The notes: generated by a model from the sequence alone, not told the origin. A stretch of 64,000 bases of DNA from CAZHOV01 sp964534315 (GCA_964534315.1 CAZHOV010000007.1:1-64000); one strand, 5' to 3'. Positions 48,101 through 56,793 are shown, numbered from the stretch's first letter. Numbers and translations: made by a program.

Positions 48101-49313
48101 AATTAGTCTGTAAAAACAGTTCGTGCTGGGTCGTATCAGCGCAGGGGCTACCAGGTTCGGCAATAAGATTTATAATGTACGTTCCTGTATCGGAAAAGGT
48201 ATAAGTAGGAGAAAAAGCTGTTGACGTTGCCCCGGGATTGCCCGGGTCATTGAATTCCCACAGGAAATCATTTGAAAACTGACTGTTATTGTCAAATTCT
48301 ACTTCCAACTCGTCGCATTGAGCATCGGGGGCATCAATAGCGGCAGTAACTTCTCCGCAAATTCCTACATTGTACTGAAAATCTCTTCTTAAAATGGAAA
48401 TTAATTCCCCATCCCTATATTCCTCTACACAAACCCCAACCACAAATTGTCCGATGACGTTAGGCGTCCCCGTCAACTCGCCGGTTTGAGCATCAATTTT
48501 GAGGGGATCTGGCCCGCCCATCAGATTATCGAGATTGTAAGGTGGGTCCTTCCAAACTACCGTATTGTAAGGAGGTGCCGCCGGTGGTTGGGGCATACCC
48601 ATTAATAACGTTCCTCCAGAAAGAGGGGTACAAAGGCTGTAGACCAGGGAATCTCCGTCGGGGTCAAAAGCAGAATGATCCCAAACAATGGGATCATTTA
48701 CGCAAACAAAGATAGGCGGCCAATCGCCAAATTGAGCACCTGTATTACATTCTTGTAGAGCTAATTCAGATATTCTAACCGAAAAGGTGGCTCCTGTCTC
48801 CAAAGGATCAAAGATATTCTGGACAGTAGCATTACGGCAACAACGCTGATAGGCAATGGTATATCCTCCTGAAGAAGGCAATAGCGTTACTGTATCTTTA
48901 TATATAGTAGTATGGACGCAGATCGTAGAAGGAATCTGAAGGCAAGAATCCGGCAGTTCTACTTCTAGCGTATCATTTATCCCGGTATAGGGAATATTAA
49001 GCGTGTCTACCAATAAATTATTGGCATCGAAAATACCCACTGAGGCTGTCGAATCAAAGAAAGCATCCAGATCTCCGAAGAAACAATCCCGGTACACACG
49101 CAGCGTGATTTCATACTCATTATTTCCCAGACACCGGTAGGTCATCTCCCCTCCTACTACGTGCGTTGCCGATACCTTTGTGGTATTCAATAAAAAAAGA
49201 AATGCGATCAGGAAAGGCATTGCCAAAAGGCTTGAAAAGCCAATCGGCAAGGAAAATCTTCCAAATGAATGTTGTTGTTCCTTGATCGGTTTAAGAGAAG
49301 TAAAGTTGTCCAT
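42153..49313 (-). CDS. Giant PKD-type adhesin with T9SS type B (CHU_C) tail (cassette 2)
   Basis: 2386 residues. After a long n-region the signal core is SLLAMPFLIAFLFLLNTTKVSA, and the mature protein opens with THVVGGEMTYRCLGNNEYEITLRVYRDC (first part THVVGGEMTYRCLG), a hallmark N-terminal domain of Bacteroidota gliding-associated proteins (to about residue 320, including DGDSLVYSLCTPL). Then come PKD/Ig-like domains arranged as repeated blocks of about 420 residues (starting near 520, 745, 1160, 1590 and 2000; the first and last are partial). Each block has a LNP.G or LN..GD motif with W.P and TTTY, a NLDPNDxLxF.W domain, a WYFGD PKD, and a DxSSHxQ..I..W.W domain. CHU_C tail: FVPEAFTPNGDGENDVLFVR ... 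NRWGEKVFET ... DVYGYYLKVRC, ending VTLLR. There are no regular SprB repeats. Probably a T9SS-exported surface adhesin. Confidence 0.88.
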   Translation of the reverse strand: MDNFTSLKPIKEQQHSFGRFSLPIGFSSLLAMPFLIAFLFLLNTTKVSATHVVGGEMTYRCLGNNEYEITLRVYRDCFFGDLDAFFDSTASVGIFDANNLLVDTLNIPYTGINDTLEVELPDSCLQIPSTICVHTTIYKDTVTLLPSSGGYTIAYQRCCRNATVQNIFDPLETGATFSVRISELALQECNTGAQFGDWPPIFVCVNDPIVWDHSAFDPDGDSLVYSLCTPLSGGTLLMGMPQPPAAPPYNTVVWKDPPYNLDNLMGGPDPLKIDAQTGELTGTPNVIGQFVVGVCVEEYRDGELISILRRDFQYNVGICGEVTAAIDAPDAQCDELEVEFDNNSQFSNDFLWEFNDPGNPGATSTAFSPTYTFSDTGTYIINLIAEPGSPCADTTQHELFLQTNSLTADLTAEILECGDTISVTGIDLSNDPVSPVNGWFWELTYGATTLTSTLEQPTFQFPRVDGEVTLSLTARSANGCEQTASLSFFVDPVGPFDLLQDSFCICLGESIPINPNFVADFQYTWTPSDGLSATNTPNPTANPDESTTYTVLVEDADNNCSIERTVFVQVKQLQLDFDQQLSCDGLTVAFINTTIDGEAYRWDFGDTTTNADTSTLINPVYTYPDTGLYTVRLISQRNAPCINEDTLERTLDLTRPVALANAEVSYFNCTEGEILVEVSENADLLQGNVVEWDWAFSTGQTFSGQFPPFINFSNDGDLGVQLTITTDEGCQDSIEQTFPIDIIDGLQMEDTIIICRGSSAFLNPGGDSTYSYLWSPDNFIDDPTSFNPEVSPNQTTTYTATITAISADTCSISKDVFAAVPPDFGLTLPGSIISCSNEINIGVFSPLGQEFVWQNEVGDTIGTGTDITVMPIGTETYFVTVSDVFDCTQTDSIDVTSNGINIEVQDTSAFCLGEPGNLAVTNLDPNDDLTFNWSPADNILAGASSGSPLVETTEPGMTLYTFQASNQFGCNTTGAVNAFVIDTSDQTSFIDYAQCDGSGVTVNFVNQGPNAPFYTWYFGDSQNPDATATGPSVSYTYPSLGMYTVTLILELPSCPDTITLPVEVMEGPFLNPGFSWEFTECEENFVEISFFDQSSHPQSAILAWDWVFSNGQTSQEQNPVVTLTEDQMLEATLVVKSLGDCIDSITQVLEVDVIENTFLPDSLLGCPREALSLNDNGDPDLTYFWPTLEDSTAQNPVVNPEISIVYPVEVSTISDGVCTVRDSVPVTIFPLLNYEFHEDTTVCDEVLTLEAIGYNVSYFVWYDGQGEIIDTASSVIVEPNGTNTYVLAAFDANGCSEEQEIMIQGNAVNVNLLNAVEAVCENEFLQVNLLNSDPSDTLTYDWQPASLIQSGGDSALPMINTSESGSFELTVTTTNQFGCSTQDTTSFVIIDDSLELAFESDILCDGVTAEFFNQSTGSPDYIWSFGDPANPGFMDVGTDPSYTYPDSGLYTIQLTIPYNVSCSDTISQELFIGGALLEADFGVEYTDCDAAELEVLFFDQSLNVQDNTESWEWYINGDLVSTDDQATAVITQDTVLEVLLIINTTLDCADSIFQEVPIDLIGDISIADTLIACPGTGVFLNPDGDTTLHYTWSPATGLSDSTAANPFADPGITTEYALTVQNFSADTCKVDRNVVVIVPEAIGLELPQDATTCENELELVASTQVSVSYEWSENGQVISTDSSVLVNPMGDVIYSLSVSDAFGCTQTDEVMITGNGVDIMVEDTYFFCQDSVATISIFNMDPNDLLSFNWEPANFIISGANSPNVEIDISQPGTFEIYLTSENQLECIRQDTIMIAVADTSDQAPFVHYGQCESLEVNFAHNGPNGPYMTWFFGDPTDPDASATGSMVSHTYPATGDYVVTLVLSESFVDCPDTLLLPIEVVDGPYLDVDFEWNIDGCAADSLIVDFTDLSSHVQDDIAQWAWIYSNGVTDSVQNPQLVVYNTQELIVELQITTFAGCVDSIADTLQLNLLDFDTPDTLFSCDGAPVELNPGGNPAYTYEWWPNIGLDETDVANPTASPQSSITYFVNITDFSSGDTCKLFRKVRVELYEGAAVTLPEDQLRCSPGSVILEASTSQSIDIEWSDQPDFTPVISTDPSLEVEAGEPVYYYVRVKDENDCVTEDSILVGNFGPLLEMGEDVAICDSQPVTLSAQNLVPEDTLVYFWMPEEDILEGAQSLNPVVNPASDRTYYLEATNQFGCTIIDSVQVVVEDFENDLLVTASPASIPFGGSAQLLATFNERYQYQWTPSPTLDRDDVYNPEATPEQTTTYTLEVTTASGCVETRDLVVTVVKRACDEPFIFVPEAFTPNGDGENDVLFVRGNPIDAIEMIIYNRWGEKVFETTSKDYGWDGTYNGERLSPDVYGYYLKVRCLDGDEFIKKGNVTLLR

Positions 49314-49746
49314 GGAATCTTATTAATTATGTAGAGGAAGACCACTTTGTGAATAATAGTTGTTAAAAAACTACTTCAGCACAAGCTGTTATCCTAACAA
49401 AGTTGACGTTGACGCCCCAAAAACACGTTGTGTATTAATCCAAAATAACTTCCTGATTGAGCCTTTACCATTGCAAATAAGCTTGTTGGTTATCCAGTTT
49501 ACTTGTAAAAGAAAAGGCAAAAGAAATTTTAAATCAGTGTTTTCCAACTGAACGGTCTCCGAACTATGTTATAATGATTTTTTGAGGGAATGTTTCAAAA
49601 ATGGCTAGAAAAATTAATTTCAGCCGGGAAATCTAATATCTAAATTGGATTTCAAAAGACAAAAATACAACCTTAAAATTAAAAGTTGCTTGATAAAAAA
49701 CGTCCATTTTTTATCAAGCAACTAAAAAAACCGTAATGCAGCCTCC
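49314..49746. other. Intergenic region inside cassette 2
   Basis: About 430 bp between the PorE-like gene and the adhesin. It holds a strong minus-strand terminator at its upstream end, so the adhesin probably has its own promoter in the remaining 350 bp. A 63-codon plus-strand reading frame here has no support. Confidence 0.55.
49684..49723 (-). terminator. Intrinsic terminator after the cassette 2 PorE-like gene
   Basis: A perfect 17-bp stem (49684-49700 with 49707-49723; arm AGTTGCTTGATAAAAAA) and a 6-nt loop, followed on the minus strand by T-rich sequence. It is 24 bp past the stop at 49747 and uncouples the adhesin gene from the upstream pair. Confidence 0.85.
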
Positions 49747-52200
49747 TTAGTCCAGATCACTGGCGTCGAGAATTTCGAGAATCTCTACCCGCCGTTCTTT
49801 TGAGGCGTCGATACTGTAGATGGAATTGCGCTCGTCATCAAGGTCGTCACTTACGTGCGAAGGAGCTTTGGATTCTCCGAACGGACGCTCCAGAATGGAT
49901 AATTGCCCGGAATCTAAAAACGGCATTAATGCGCCATTCTTATACGATTTTATATGGTTTTTAAGACAAGTAGTTCTCCGCTTTGTGAGCTCATAATTAT
50001 AACTCTGGTCCGCCCGGGGTGACGCATAGCCTTTAATCACCAGATCGACTTTTTCGCCTTCGCTAAGGTAAATCAGCAAATGAGCGAGAATACCCTTTAG
50101 GCTTTCGTAACCGAGACGCACTTCTTCTTCAAAAAAGTTATCCACATCCCGCATAGCCAGAAACTTATGCTCTCCTTCAAGACTAGATGAATATTTTTCC
50201 ATAAAGAGCTCCTTTCTGCCATAATATTCCCGAAAAACGTCCTCGTAATTTAACTCACTCCCCGCCTGTACAAAGCCTTGGTCTGGCTGATCGTTATCAA
50301 AATAGAAGGGCAAAGGTAAGAATTCAGACATCGTAGCGATATTGGAAGGCTTCATTTCGAGATATACGTGTTTAGTAATCCGCCCCGACTTTTCCAGCGC
50401 TTCTCCAATACGCAAGGGGATCGTATCCGAAAAATACCCCTCTTTGGAGGCAATGATCTGGTAATCTTTACCCGGATCTACATCAAAGTAAAACTTATTG
50501 CCGTCAAAATTACGCTGCCAATCGGAATCAGTTCTTTCCCAATCGGTTAGTTCCAGCCGAACCCCATTGAGTGGCTTTTTTGTGACATCATCAAAGGTGA
50601 CCACTAATAATTCGAGATCAACAGGTTCCAGAAAAGCCTCTTCCTCAAAGGTCTTGGACGCTATTACCCCTCCGGTATTCAAATAGATAGTATCGGAAAT
50701 ATAGCCAGGTCGCCTGCTGATGATCTGATAGTTTTTATCCCGATCCAGGGGCATCCTCAGTTGATAGCTGTCTTGATTAAATTGAGTAATAGAAGTACCG
50801 TCGGTAGTATTTTCAACATAAGTGGTCGTACCTTCCAGCGGAACATTACTTTTCCGGTCGTACACACTCAACTCAAGATCCACCAGCACCTGCTCGAAGG
50901 AAACTTCATAAAGGTCGTTGCAGCAAGACTCCATTGTTTCTTCCAGGTAAACAGAACCTTCTCTATTGGAGGAAAAGATCCCTTTGGAAGAGGTTGGGTC
51001 CAGTGAGTAATAAACATCATTATAGCTGCTGTTAAGCGGATAGCCTAAATGTTCAGCAGGATACCACTCGGGGCCGTTCTTCACCGATTTGAGAATATCG
51101 AATCCCCCTAACCCCTTATAGCCATTAGAGCTAAAATACAGCACCTGTGAAGTTTCGTGAAAGAAGGGCGATGCTTCATCTTCAAGCGTATTAACAGCTG
51201 AAAGATTGACAGCCTCGGTTACTTCTCCGTTGGGTTCGATATAACTGTACCAGATATCCAGTTTTCCCTTTCCCCCTTCCCGGTCGCTCACGAAGAAAAG
51301 GATTTCCTTCCCGGTAAGATTGTCATAGCCTATATTGGGTTGAGTGGACGTAGTGCCCGGTTGATTGACAAAATCAGGCAGCCGGATCGGTTCGGACCAG
51401 GAGCCGCCAGGCAATCGATCGGAATAGTAAATCTGGCATAACAGATCAACAGTAGACGTAAATCCACAAAGGGTGTAATATAAGCGGCTTTGATCTCTAT
51501 TGAAAGCAAGATTGGCTACATTCAGGTTATCGAAATTGAACGGAGCATCAATGACTTCCGGTGACGCTCCCGGCTCAGCCATCATGAGTTTAGAGATCAG
51601 CGGATGGTATTCTTCATCCTTCGGATCAGCAGAGGGATCGTCGTACCGAAGGGCTGAAAAATACAACGTGTCATTAATACGTACCGGACTGAATTCGGAG
51701 AAAGGCGAATTAATGCGAGTATCCAGATGAATGATGTCAATATCTTCATTTGGGTTTTCAACGATAAACAGCGACCAGTCGCAAGAGCGTATTTCCTGAT
51801 AGGTGCGCTTGTAGAAATAGTCGTTTGGTGCGGTTTCAGCGAGGAATCGTTGAAAAGCGGCTTTAGCTTCGTTGTACTTTCCCAGGTATTTTTTGACGGT
51901 CCCCAACCAGAAATCCGTCATAGGGAAATCCTGTTTATAGCCAGAGCTGGCCAGTTTTTCATAACCTTCTTCCGCAATTTTATAAGCGCCGAACTGGCGG
52001 GCCGATTCGGCATAGGCGAATAAAATGTCCGCCCGGTTTGACTGTACATCCAGGACAACGTTAAAGTGTTTGATGGCGGCAAAGAAATTTTTCTGTTCGT
52101 AAGCCTCCCATCCGGCTTTCTCATAAGCTTTGAGCGTTTGCGCATCGGAGCATACCCAAAACAAAAAGAAACTAAAAGATAAAATAATGATTCGTTTCAT
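49747..52200 (-). CDS. PorE-like TPR / PD40 propeller / CRD / OmpA-domain protein (cassette 2)
   Basis: 817 residues with signal peptide MKRIIILSFSFFLFWVCSDAQ. Domain order matches the cassette 1 protein: TPR (about 25-150, GWEAYEQKNFFAAIKHFNVV), propeller (about 165-425, FSPVRINDTLYFSALRYDDP, PFFHETSQVLYFSSNGYKGL), two carboxypeptidase-regulatory-like stretches (about 440-520 and 535-610), and an OmpA-like C-terminus (about 710-810, IKGYASPRADQSYNYELTKR, DASKERRVEIL). It probably anchors the outer-membrane partner to peptidoglycan in the periplasm. It follows the PorP/SprF gene by about 220 bp and ends in a strong terminator. Confidence 0.85.
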   Translation of the reverse strand: MKRIIILSFSFFLFWVCSDAQTLKAYEKAGWEAYEQKNFFAAIKHFNVVLDVQSNRADILFAYAESARQFGAYKIAEEGYEKLASSGYKQDFPMTDFWLGTVKKYLGKYNEAKAAFQRFLAETAPNDYFYKRTYQEIRSCDWSLFIVENPNEDIDIIHLDTRINSPFSEFSPVRINDTLYFSALRYDDPSADPKDEEYHPLISKLMMAEPGASPEVIDAPFNFDNLNVANLAFNRDQSRLYYTLCGFTSTVDLLCQIYYSDRLPGGSWSEPIRLPDFVNQPGTTSTQPNIGYDNLTGKEILFFVSDREGGKGKLDIWYSYIEPNGEVTEAVNLSAVNTLEDEASPFFHETSQVLYFSSNGYKGLGGFDILKSVKNGPEWYPAEHLGYPLNSSYNDVYYSLDPTSSKGIFSSNREGSVYLEETMESCCNDLYEVSFEQVLVDLELSVYDRKSNVPLEGTTTYVENTTDGTSITQFNQDSYQLRMPLDRDKNYQIISRRPGYISDTIYLNTGGVIASKTFEEEAFLEPVDLELLVVTFDDVTKKPLNGVRLELTDWERTDSDWQRNFDGNKFYFDVDPGKDYQIIASKEGYFSDTIPLRIGEALEKSGRITKHVYLEMKPSNIATMSEFLPLPFYFDNDQPDQGFVQAGSELNYEDVFREYYGRKELFMEKYSSSLEGEHKFLAMRDVDNFFEEEVRLGYESLKGILAHLLIYLSEGEKVDLVIKGYASPRADQSYNYELTKRRTTCLKNHIKSYKNGALMPFLDSGQLSILERPFGESKAPSHVSDDLDDERNSIYSIDASKERRVEILEILDASDLD

Positions 52201-52421
52201 GAGGAAAATAATTTTGTTGTTTTACCACAAAAAGGATTACATGGTTCCTTCTTGAGATTTTCGAATAAAACCAGTTTCTTTACTGCTATGTGCGATTAGC
52301 AGAAAGCCAAAGTAAAACCTGAATCATATATTTTGAGCGATGTTTTTGTGGAATTTGGGATGCTCCAAAATCGACGGTGTAACGTAATGGTCGTTTATTT
52401 TCAAAAGCGTTTAAATGCCCC

Positions 52422-53426
52422 TTAAAAAATGGGGCAAATCAATTGTTCATCAACGGGGCGAACCCGGGTAAAAATATACATAACGGAAGCTTCTATTGCT
52501 CCGTTGGAATTGGTTGCTGCTCTAAATTCCGAGATATTCACATCGTAGCTAATTCCTGCCATCCACGCGCCGATCCGCATGTGGAAACTGGGAATTAAGG
52601 CATCTCCTAGCCGGTAGCTAAACCCCGGCTGAACCGAAAGTTCCCGCGTAGGCGTTTGATTAAGATGTACCCTGAATCCAGTACCGAGTACCAACGATCT
52701 GAATTCTCCCTGACTTTGAGAATTGAACCGCAAGGTTAAATCAGAATTTTCGCCAATGGCAAAATCGACATTTCCATACAAACTCACTCTGGAATTCAAG
52801 GAAGCCTTTTCGTCGCCAAGGAAGCTAACTTCCGGTTGGTTAATATGAAAAACCGCAAAGCCAACATCTGCACGGGTTCGTTTATCCGGAATCTGGTAAT
52901 GCCAGTTTAGCCCTGCGGAAAAACTGGTATAAAACCGGTTCGTCTTTTCAAAAGATTCCCTTGAGTTTAGCGTCTCGTTAAACTGGTCTCCGTCAAACTG
53001 ATTGTCAAACGATAAATTGTCCAAACTGAACGCACGCTGATTACCGGAAAGCTGAGCACCTACTGTCAAAAAATTTTTGGAACCTAGTTGTTGGGTCAAC
53101 GACGTACTTAGCGTTAAATTTGTCAGGCTCAACTTGGCAGATCCCGCCTGATCATAATTAAACATCAATCCGCCCGAAAACATAGTTGTTTTTAGATTTT
53201 TATCGTAAAACTTTGTCTCATAAGCTCCCGAAAAACTCAAATAAGGAACTGGGACAGAGTACCATTGAGACCGGACATTTCCGGTAGCTCTCATATCCCC
53301 TTTAAATATTCCTGTAAGTGCAGGATTAATCGTCAAAGGAGATTCCATGAACTGGGAGTATTGAACATCTTGCGCCAAAGCGCTATACCCAATAATCAAT
53401 AAAACAATCAAGTAAAAATATTTCAC
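52422..53426 (-). CDS. PorP/SprF family T9SS outer-membrane protein (cassette 2)
   Basis: 334 residues. Signal peptide MKYFYLIVLLIIGYSALAQ is followed at once by the family opening DVQYSQFMESPLTINPALTG and GDMRATGNVRSQWYSVPVPY. Later motifs are GGLMFNYDQAGSAKLS, GFAVFHINQPEVSF and MAGISYDVNISEFRAATN. It ends with CPIF, as the cassette 1 copy ends with CPIY. Known members (SprF) are needed to export or display SprB-type proteins with type B tails. Here the likely client is the adhesin two genes downstream. Confidence 0.9.
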   Translation of the reverse strand: MKYFYLIVLLIIGYSALAQDVQYSQFMESPLTINPALTGIFKGDMRATGNVRSQWYSVPVPYLSFSGAYETKFYDKNLKTTMFSGGLMFNYDQAGSAKLSLTNLTLSTSLTQQLGSKNFLTVGAQLSGNQRAFSLDNLSFDNQFDGDQFNETLNSRESFEKTNRFYTSFSAGLNWHYQIPDKRTRADVGFAVFHINQPEVSFLGDEKASLNSRVSLYGNVDFAIGENSDLTLRFNSQSQGEFRSLVLGTGFRVHLNQTPTRELSVQPGFSYRLGDALIPSFHMRIGAWMAGISYDVNISEFRAATNSNGAIEASVMYIFTRVRPVDEQLICPIF

Positions 53427-53847
53427 AAGTAATCGATTTTTGTTTGAAATGTTCTGCTGGTCGCATTATGCAATTATACTATGTTTACCTGTGAAACGTT
53501 GCAAATTATACTTTAAAATTGCTCTATCTATCCAATTATTGCAGCAAAAACATAGCCAATTTTATCATTTTACGCCCTACTTTTCCACTATTTTCCGTTA
53601 AACACGGACAAATATCTTTTTTCTTCCCCAATTCTTCAAAAAACAGTTCTATATCCAATTTTTTCAAAAAGAATTTTTTATTCCTTACCTTTACCTATCC
53701 CCAATAAAAACCAACACCCCATTAGATAAGCCAAAAATAAGTATCATTTTTCACATCCGTTCCGATTTATTTGACTTTTTGAACTACTTAAAACCTTTAA
53801 TATCTAGATTATCGAACTCGAATCTAGTTTATAATCTTTTTTTGGCG
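53427..53847. other. AT-rich divergent region
   Basis: About 420 bp between the cassette 2 PorP/SprF start (minus) and the protease start (plus). No supported gene, no strong hairpin. Probably promoters for both directions. Confidence 0.5.
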
Positions 53848-54945
53848 ATGACATTAACCACTTTTTGGAAATTCCTGATCTTTGGCAGCCTTTTTCAACT
53901 GCTACTTCCTAACCTTTCAGGCCAGGGTATCATTGGTGGTACAGATGTTCCTCCAGGCAAATATCCGTGGATGGGCGGATTTGTTCTGAAAGGCTACGAC
54001 CTTCAAGATGGGCAATTTTGCGGAGCAACTCTTATTCATCCGCAGTGGGTCCTCACCGCAGCGCATTGTGCAAAGGTCATAAAAGATGAAGCAACTCAGA
54101 CTATACAAGCTGACTTTTTTACAGGTACCTACACGCTTTCCGAACCGGAAATGAGCTCAATGCTTATCCCTATCAAAAATGTCTTTATCCACGAACGCTT
54201 TGGAGAAGCAGCTTTCTTCGATTTTGACATCGCCCTCGTTCAACTATCTGTTCCATTTTCTGGCCAGACCATTTCGCTTCCGAATCTAGAGGATGAAGAC
54301 CTCTATGATACGGGAAGAGAATGTAAAGCCCTTGGGTGGGGACTTAAAGATACCACTAATTTTAAGTCTGCCGATCGCATGCAACAAGCAGAAATTGAGG
54401 TCGTCTCTTTTGCCTATTGCAATGGCCCTAATTCGTACAACGGAATCTTGTCAGAAAATGTAGTGTGCGCCGGCTTTACCGAAGGGTCGGCGGCAGGTGC
54501 GGCAGCAGGAGATAGCGGAGGCCCTCTCTTTGTCACCGAAAATGATCAATTTATCCAGACAGGAATCGTAAGTTGGGGGCAAAATAGCTGGACAACACTC
54601 GAGTTTCCCGGCGTCTATCAACGCGTCATAAGCCATCGTACCTGGATCGACAGCATTATACAGGTGCATACGCCTGTTGTTAATTCCAAAACACCTGCAA
54701 AAAAGACTCATCAGCTAACTGCTACCTACGCCAATAGCTCTATTTTTATTGAAACCATCGCAGGCGATCCGTCTTCTGTAGAGGTCTCCATCTTTGATTT
54801 TACCGGTCGACAACTAGGATATTCTAAAATCGATCATCCTCGCAAGCATAACCAGTTGGATGTTTCTTATCTGCCAGATGGTTATTTCTTTAGCAGGATC
54901 AAATGCGGTGAACATTTCCAATCAATGAAATTTTATAAATACTGA
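53848..54945 (+). CDS. Trypsin-like serine protease (S1) with T9SS type A tail
   Basis: 365 residues from the ATG at 53848 (MTLTTFWKFLIFGSLFQLLLPNLSGQ). An in-frame ATG at 53779 gives a 23-residue extension that spoils the signal peptide. The mature enzyme begins IIGGTDVPPGKYPW, like an activated trypsin. The triad is His73 (LTAAHC), Asp127 (FDIALVQL) and Ser223 (GDSGGP). The C-terminal 70 residues (SSIFIETIAGDPSSVEVSIF ... LPDGYFFSRIKC) form a type A sorting domain. Probably an extracellular or surface protease. The short QG segment before IIGG means signal peptidase alone could nearly expose the active N-terminus. Confidence 0.88.
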   Translation: MTLTTFWKFLIFGSLFQLLLPNLSGQGIIGGTDVPPGKYPWMGGFVLKGYDLQDGQFCGATLIHPQWVLTAAHCAKVIKDEATQTIQADFFTGTYTLSEPEMSSMLIPIKNVFIHERFGEAAFFDFDIALVQLSVPFSGQTISLPNLEDEDLYDTGRECKALGWGLKDTTNFKSADRMQQAEIEVVSFAYCNGPNSYNGILSENVVCAGFTEGSAAGAAAGDSGGPLFVTENDQFIQTGIVSWGQNSWTTLEFPGVYQRVISHRTWIDSIIQVHTPVVNSKTPAKKTHQLTATYANSSIFIETIAGDPSSVEVSIFDFTGRQLGYSKIDHPRKHNQLDVSYLPDGYFFSRIKCGEHFQSMKFYKY

Positions 54946-54968
54946 TTTTTTCACCAAAACCTCTTCCC

Positions 54969-55682
54969 TTGGCTTACGGCAAACTTTTTCTCATTCCTGT
55001 ACCTATAGCAGAAGATGCTTTACACACAATACCTACTTACGTAATTGAACAAATACATGAGTTGAAACACTTTATTGCAGAGCGTGCAAAAACCGCTCGC
55101 CATTTTATAAAAGCAACTCAACCGCCCTATGCTATTCAGGAATTAACCATATTCGAACTTGACAAACACAATAAAGATCAGCCCAAAGAGCCATTTTTAC
55201 AACCTGCACTGGAGGGGCATGCGATCGGTCTGCTTTCCGAGGCAGGATGCCCGGCAGTAGCCGACCCGGGTGCAAAAATCGTCTTGCTGGCACACCAATT
55301 GGGAATCGAAGTGGTACCAATGGTCGGCCCGTCTTCTATCCTTTTGGCGCTGATGGCTAGCGGAATGGACGGTCAACAGTTTTGTTTCAACGGTTACTTA
55401 TCTGTAAAAAAGCAACAACTCGCCAAAGAGTTAAAAAAGCTGGAACAACTTTCTTCAAAGCTTCAACAAACCCAATTGTTTATGGAAGCTCCCTACCGAA
55501 ATAACAACATTCTTGACGAAGCCCTGAAGCACCTATCCCCCTCTACCCTATTCGGAATTGCCTGCGAACTAACCGGAAAAAATGCTTTCACCAAAACCCT
55601 CGCCGTACAAGAATGGAATAAAACTCAAAAACCAGATTTACACAAACGGCCTACCATTTTTTCTATACTGAAAAAAAGTTAG
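54969..55682 (+). CDS. SAM-dependent methyltransferase, RsmI / tetrapyrrole-methylase family
   Basis: 237 residues starting at a TTG at 54969 (AYGKLFLIPVPIAEDALHT), which aligns with the usual RsmI opening KL.LIPTPL. No ATG fits. Motifs: IGLLSEAGCPAVADPGAKIV (SAM-binding loop), VPMVGPSSILLALMASGMDG, FNGYLSVKK and FMEAPYRNN. RsmI 2'-O-methylates C1402 of 16S rRNA. This shorter form (family usually about 280) is common in Bacteroidota and the exact target is uncertain. It follows the protease gene by 23 bp. Confidence 0.82.
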   Translation: MAYGKLFLIPVPIAEDALHTIPTYVIEQIHELKHFIAERAKTARHFIKATQPPYAIQELTIFELDKHNKDQPKEPFLQPALEGHAIGLLSEAGCPAVADPGAKIVLLAHQLGIEVVPMVGPSSILLALMASGMDGQQFCFNGYLSVKKQQLAKELKKLEQLSSKLQQTQLFMEAPYRNNNILDEALKHLSPSTLFGIACELTGKNAFTKTLAVQEWNKTQKPDLHKRPTIFSILKKS

Positions 55683-55785
55683 TTTAAAACCTAAACTAAG
55701 TAAACTATTTTTGGTATCCCATCGTTTTAGAGATAGAATACCGAATAATATCGTTCCAATTTTAAATTGACAAAATATTAACAAA

Positions 55786-56793
55786 ATGACCCAAGAATTA
55801 ATCGCCGCACAAGGACACCTGCAGGACAATGGATTTCTAGATCTTCAAGTAGACCCGACACTGGATCTTTTTGAAGAAATAGAGCGCCTCAAAAAGGAGA
55901 AAAACGCTATTATTCTCGCCCATTACTACCAGGAAGGAGATATTCAGGACATTGCCGATTACATTGGTGACAGCCTTGGCTTATCTCAGCAAGCTGCCAA
56001 AACCGATGCAGATATCATCGTATTTGCAGGAGTACATTTCATGGCAGAAACTGCTAAAATATTATCCCCCAAAAAGAAAGTATTACTGCCCGACCTTAAA
56101 GCGGGCTGCTCATTGGCTGATTCCTGCCCGCCACCTCTGTTTCGGAAGTTTAAGGAAAAGTATCCCCGTCACGTTGTTGTCAGTTATATCAATTGTACAG
56201 CAGAACTAAAAACACTGACTGATATCTGTTGCACATCTTCTAATGCCGTGCATATTATTGAGAGTATTCCGGAAGACCAGCCCATCATCTTTGCTCCCGA
56301 TAAAAACCTGGGGGCTTATTTACAGAAAAAGACAGGAAGAGATATGGTCATCTGGAACGGTACCTGCATGGTCCACGAGATCTTCTCTAATGAAAAGATC
56401 ACTAAGCTCATGGCACGCCACTCAGATGCCAGACTGATCGCCCACCCCGAGTGTGAGGAACATATTTTAGAAAAAGCGCATTTCATCGGCTCTACCAGTC
56501 AACTGCTAAAATATACCCAGACAAATGAAGCTACCGAGTTTATTGTAGCCACCGAAGCGGGCATTATTCACCAGATGGCAAAGGCCTCACCTCAGAAAAT
56601 ATTTATCCCGGCACCACCAAACAACACTTGTGCCTGCAATGAATGCCCCCACATGCGCAGGAATACACTGGAAAAACTATACCTGTGCATGAAACATGAA
56701 CTCCCTGAAATTCACCTCCCTAACTGGATCATTAAAGATGCCCGCGCATCCATCGATCGCATGCTGGAAGTTTCGGCAAAAGCGGGGTTGTAG
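55786..56793 (+). CDS. nadA: Quinolinate synthase
   Basis: 335 residues. It condenses iminoaspartate with dihydroxyacetone phosphate to quinolinate for NAD synthesis, using a [4Fe-4S] cluster. Signature segments are [34 protein letters not shown] and [11 protein letters not shown]. Cluster cysteines are expected among Cys108 (AGCSLADSC), Cys194 (NGTC) and the group Cys282/284/287 (TCACNEC). Full length. nadB and nadC are not adjacent, so this is a stand-alone gene. Confidence 0.95.
   Translation: MTQELIAAQGHLQDNGFLDLQVDPTLDLFEEIERLKKEKNAIILAHYYQEGDIQDIADYIGDSLGLSQQAAKTDADIIVFAGVHFMAETAKILSPKKKVLLPDLKAGCSLADSCPPPLFRKFKEKYPRHVVVSYINCTAELKTLTDICCTSSNAVHIIESIPEDQPIIFAPDKNLGAYLQKKTGRDMVIWNGTCMVHEIFSNEKITKLMARHSDARLIAHPECEEHILEKAHFIGSTSQLLKYTQTNEATEFIVATEAGIIHQMAKASPQKIFIPAPPNNTCACNECPHMRRNTLEKLYLCMKHELPEIHLPNWIIKDARASIDRMLEVSAKAGL

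Noticed and set aside
49360..49551. 63-codon plus-strand frame inside cassette 2
   Set aside because: AT-rich intergenic sequence, no start context, no recognisable protein features.
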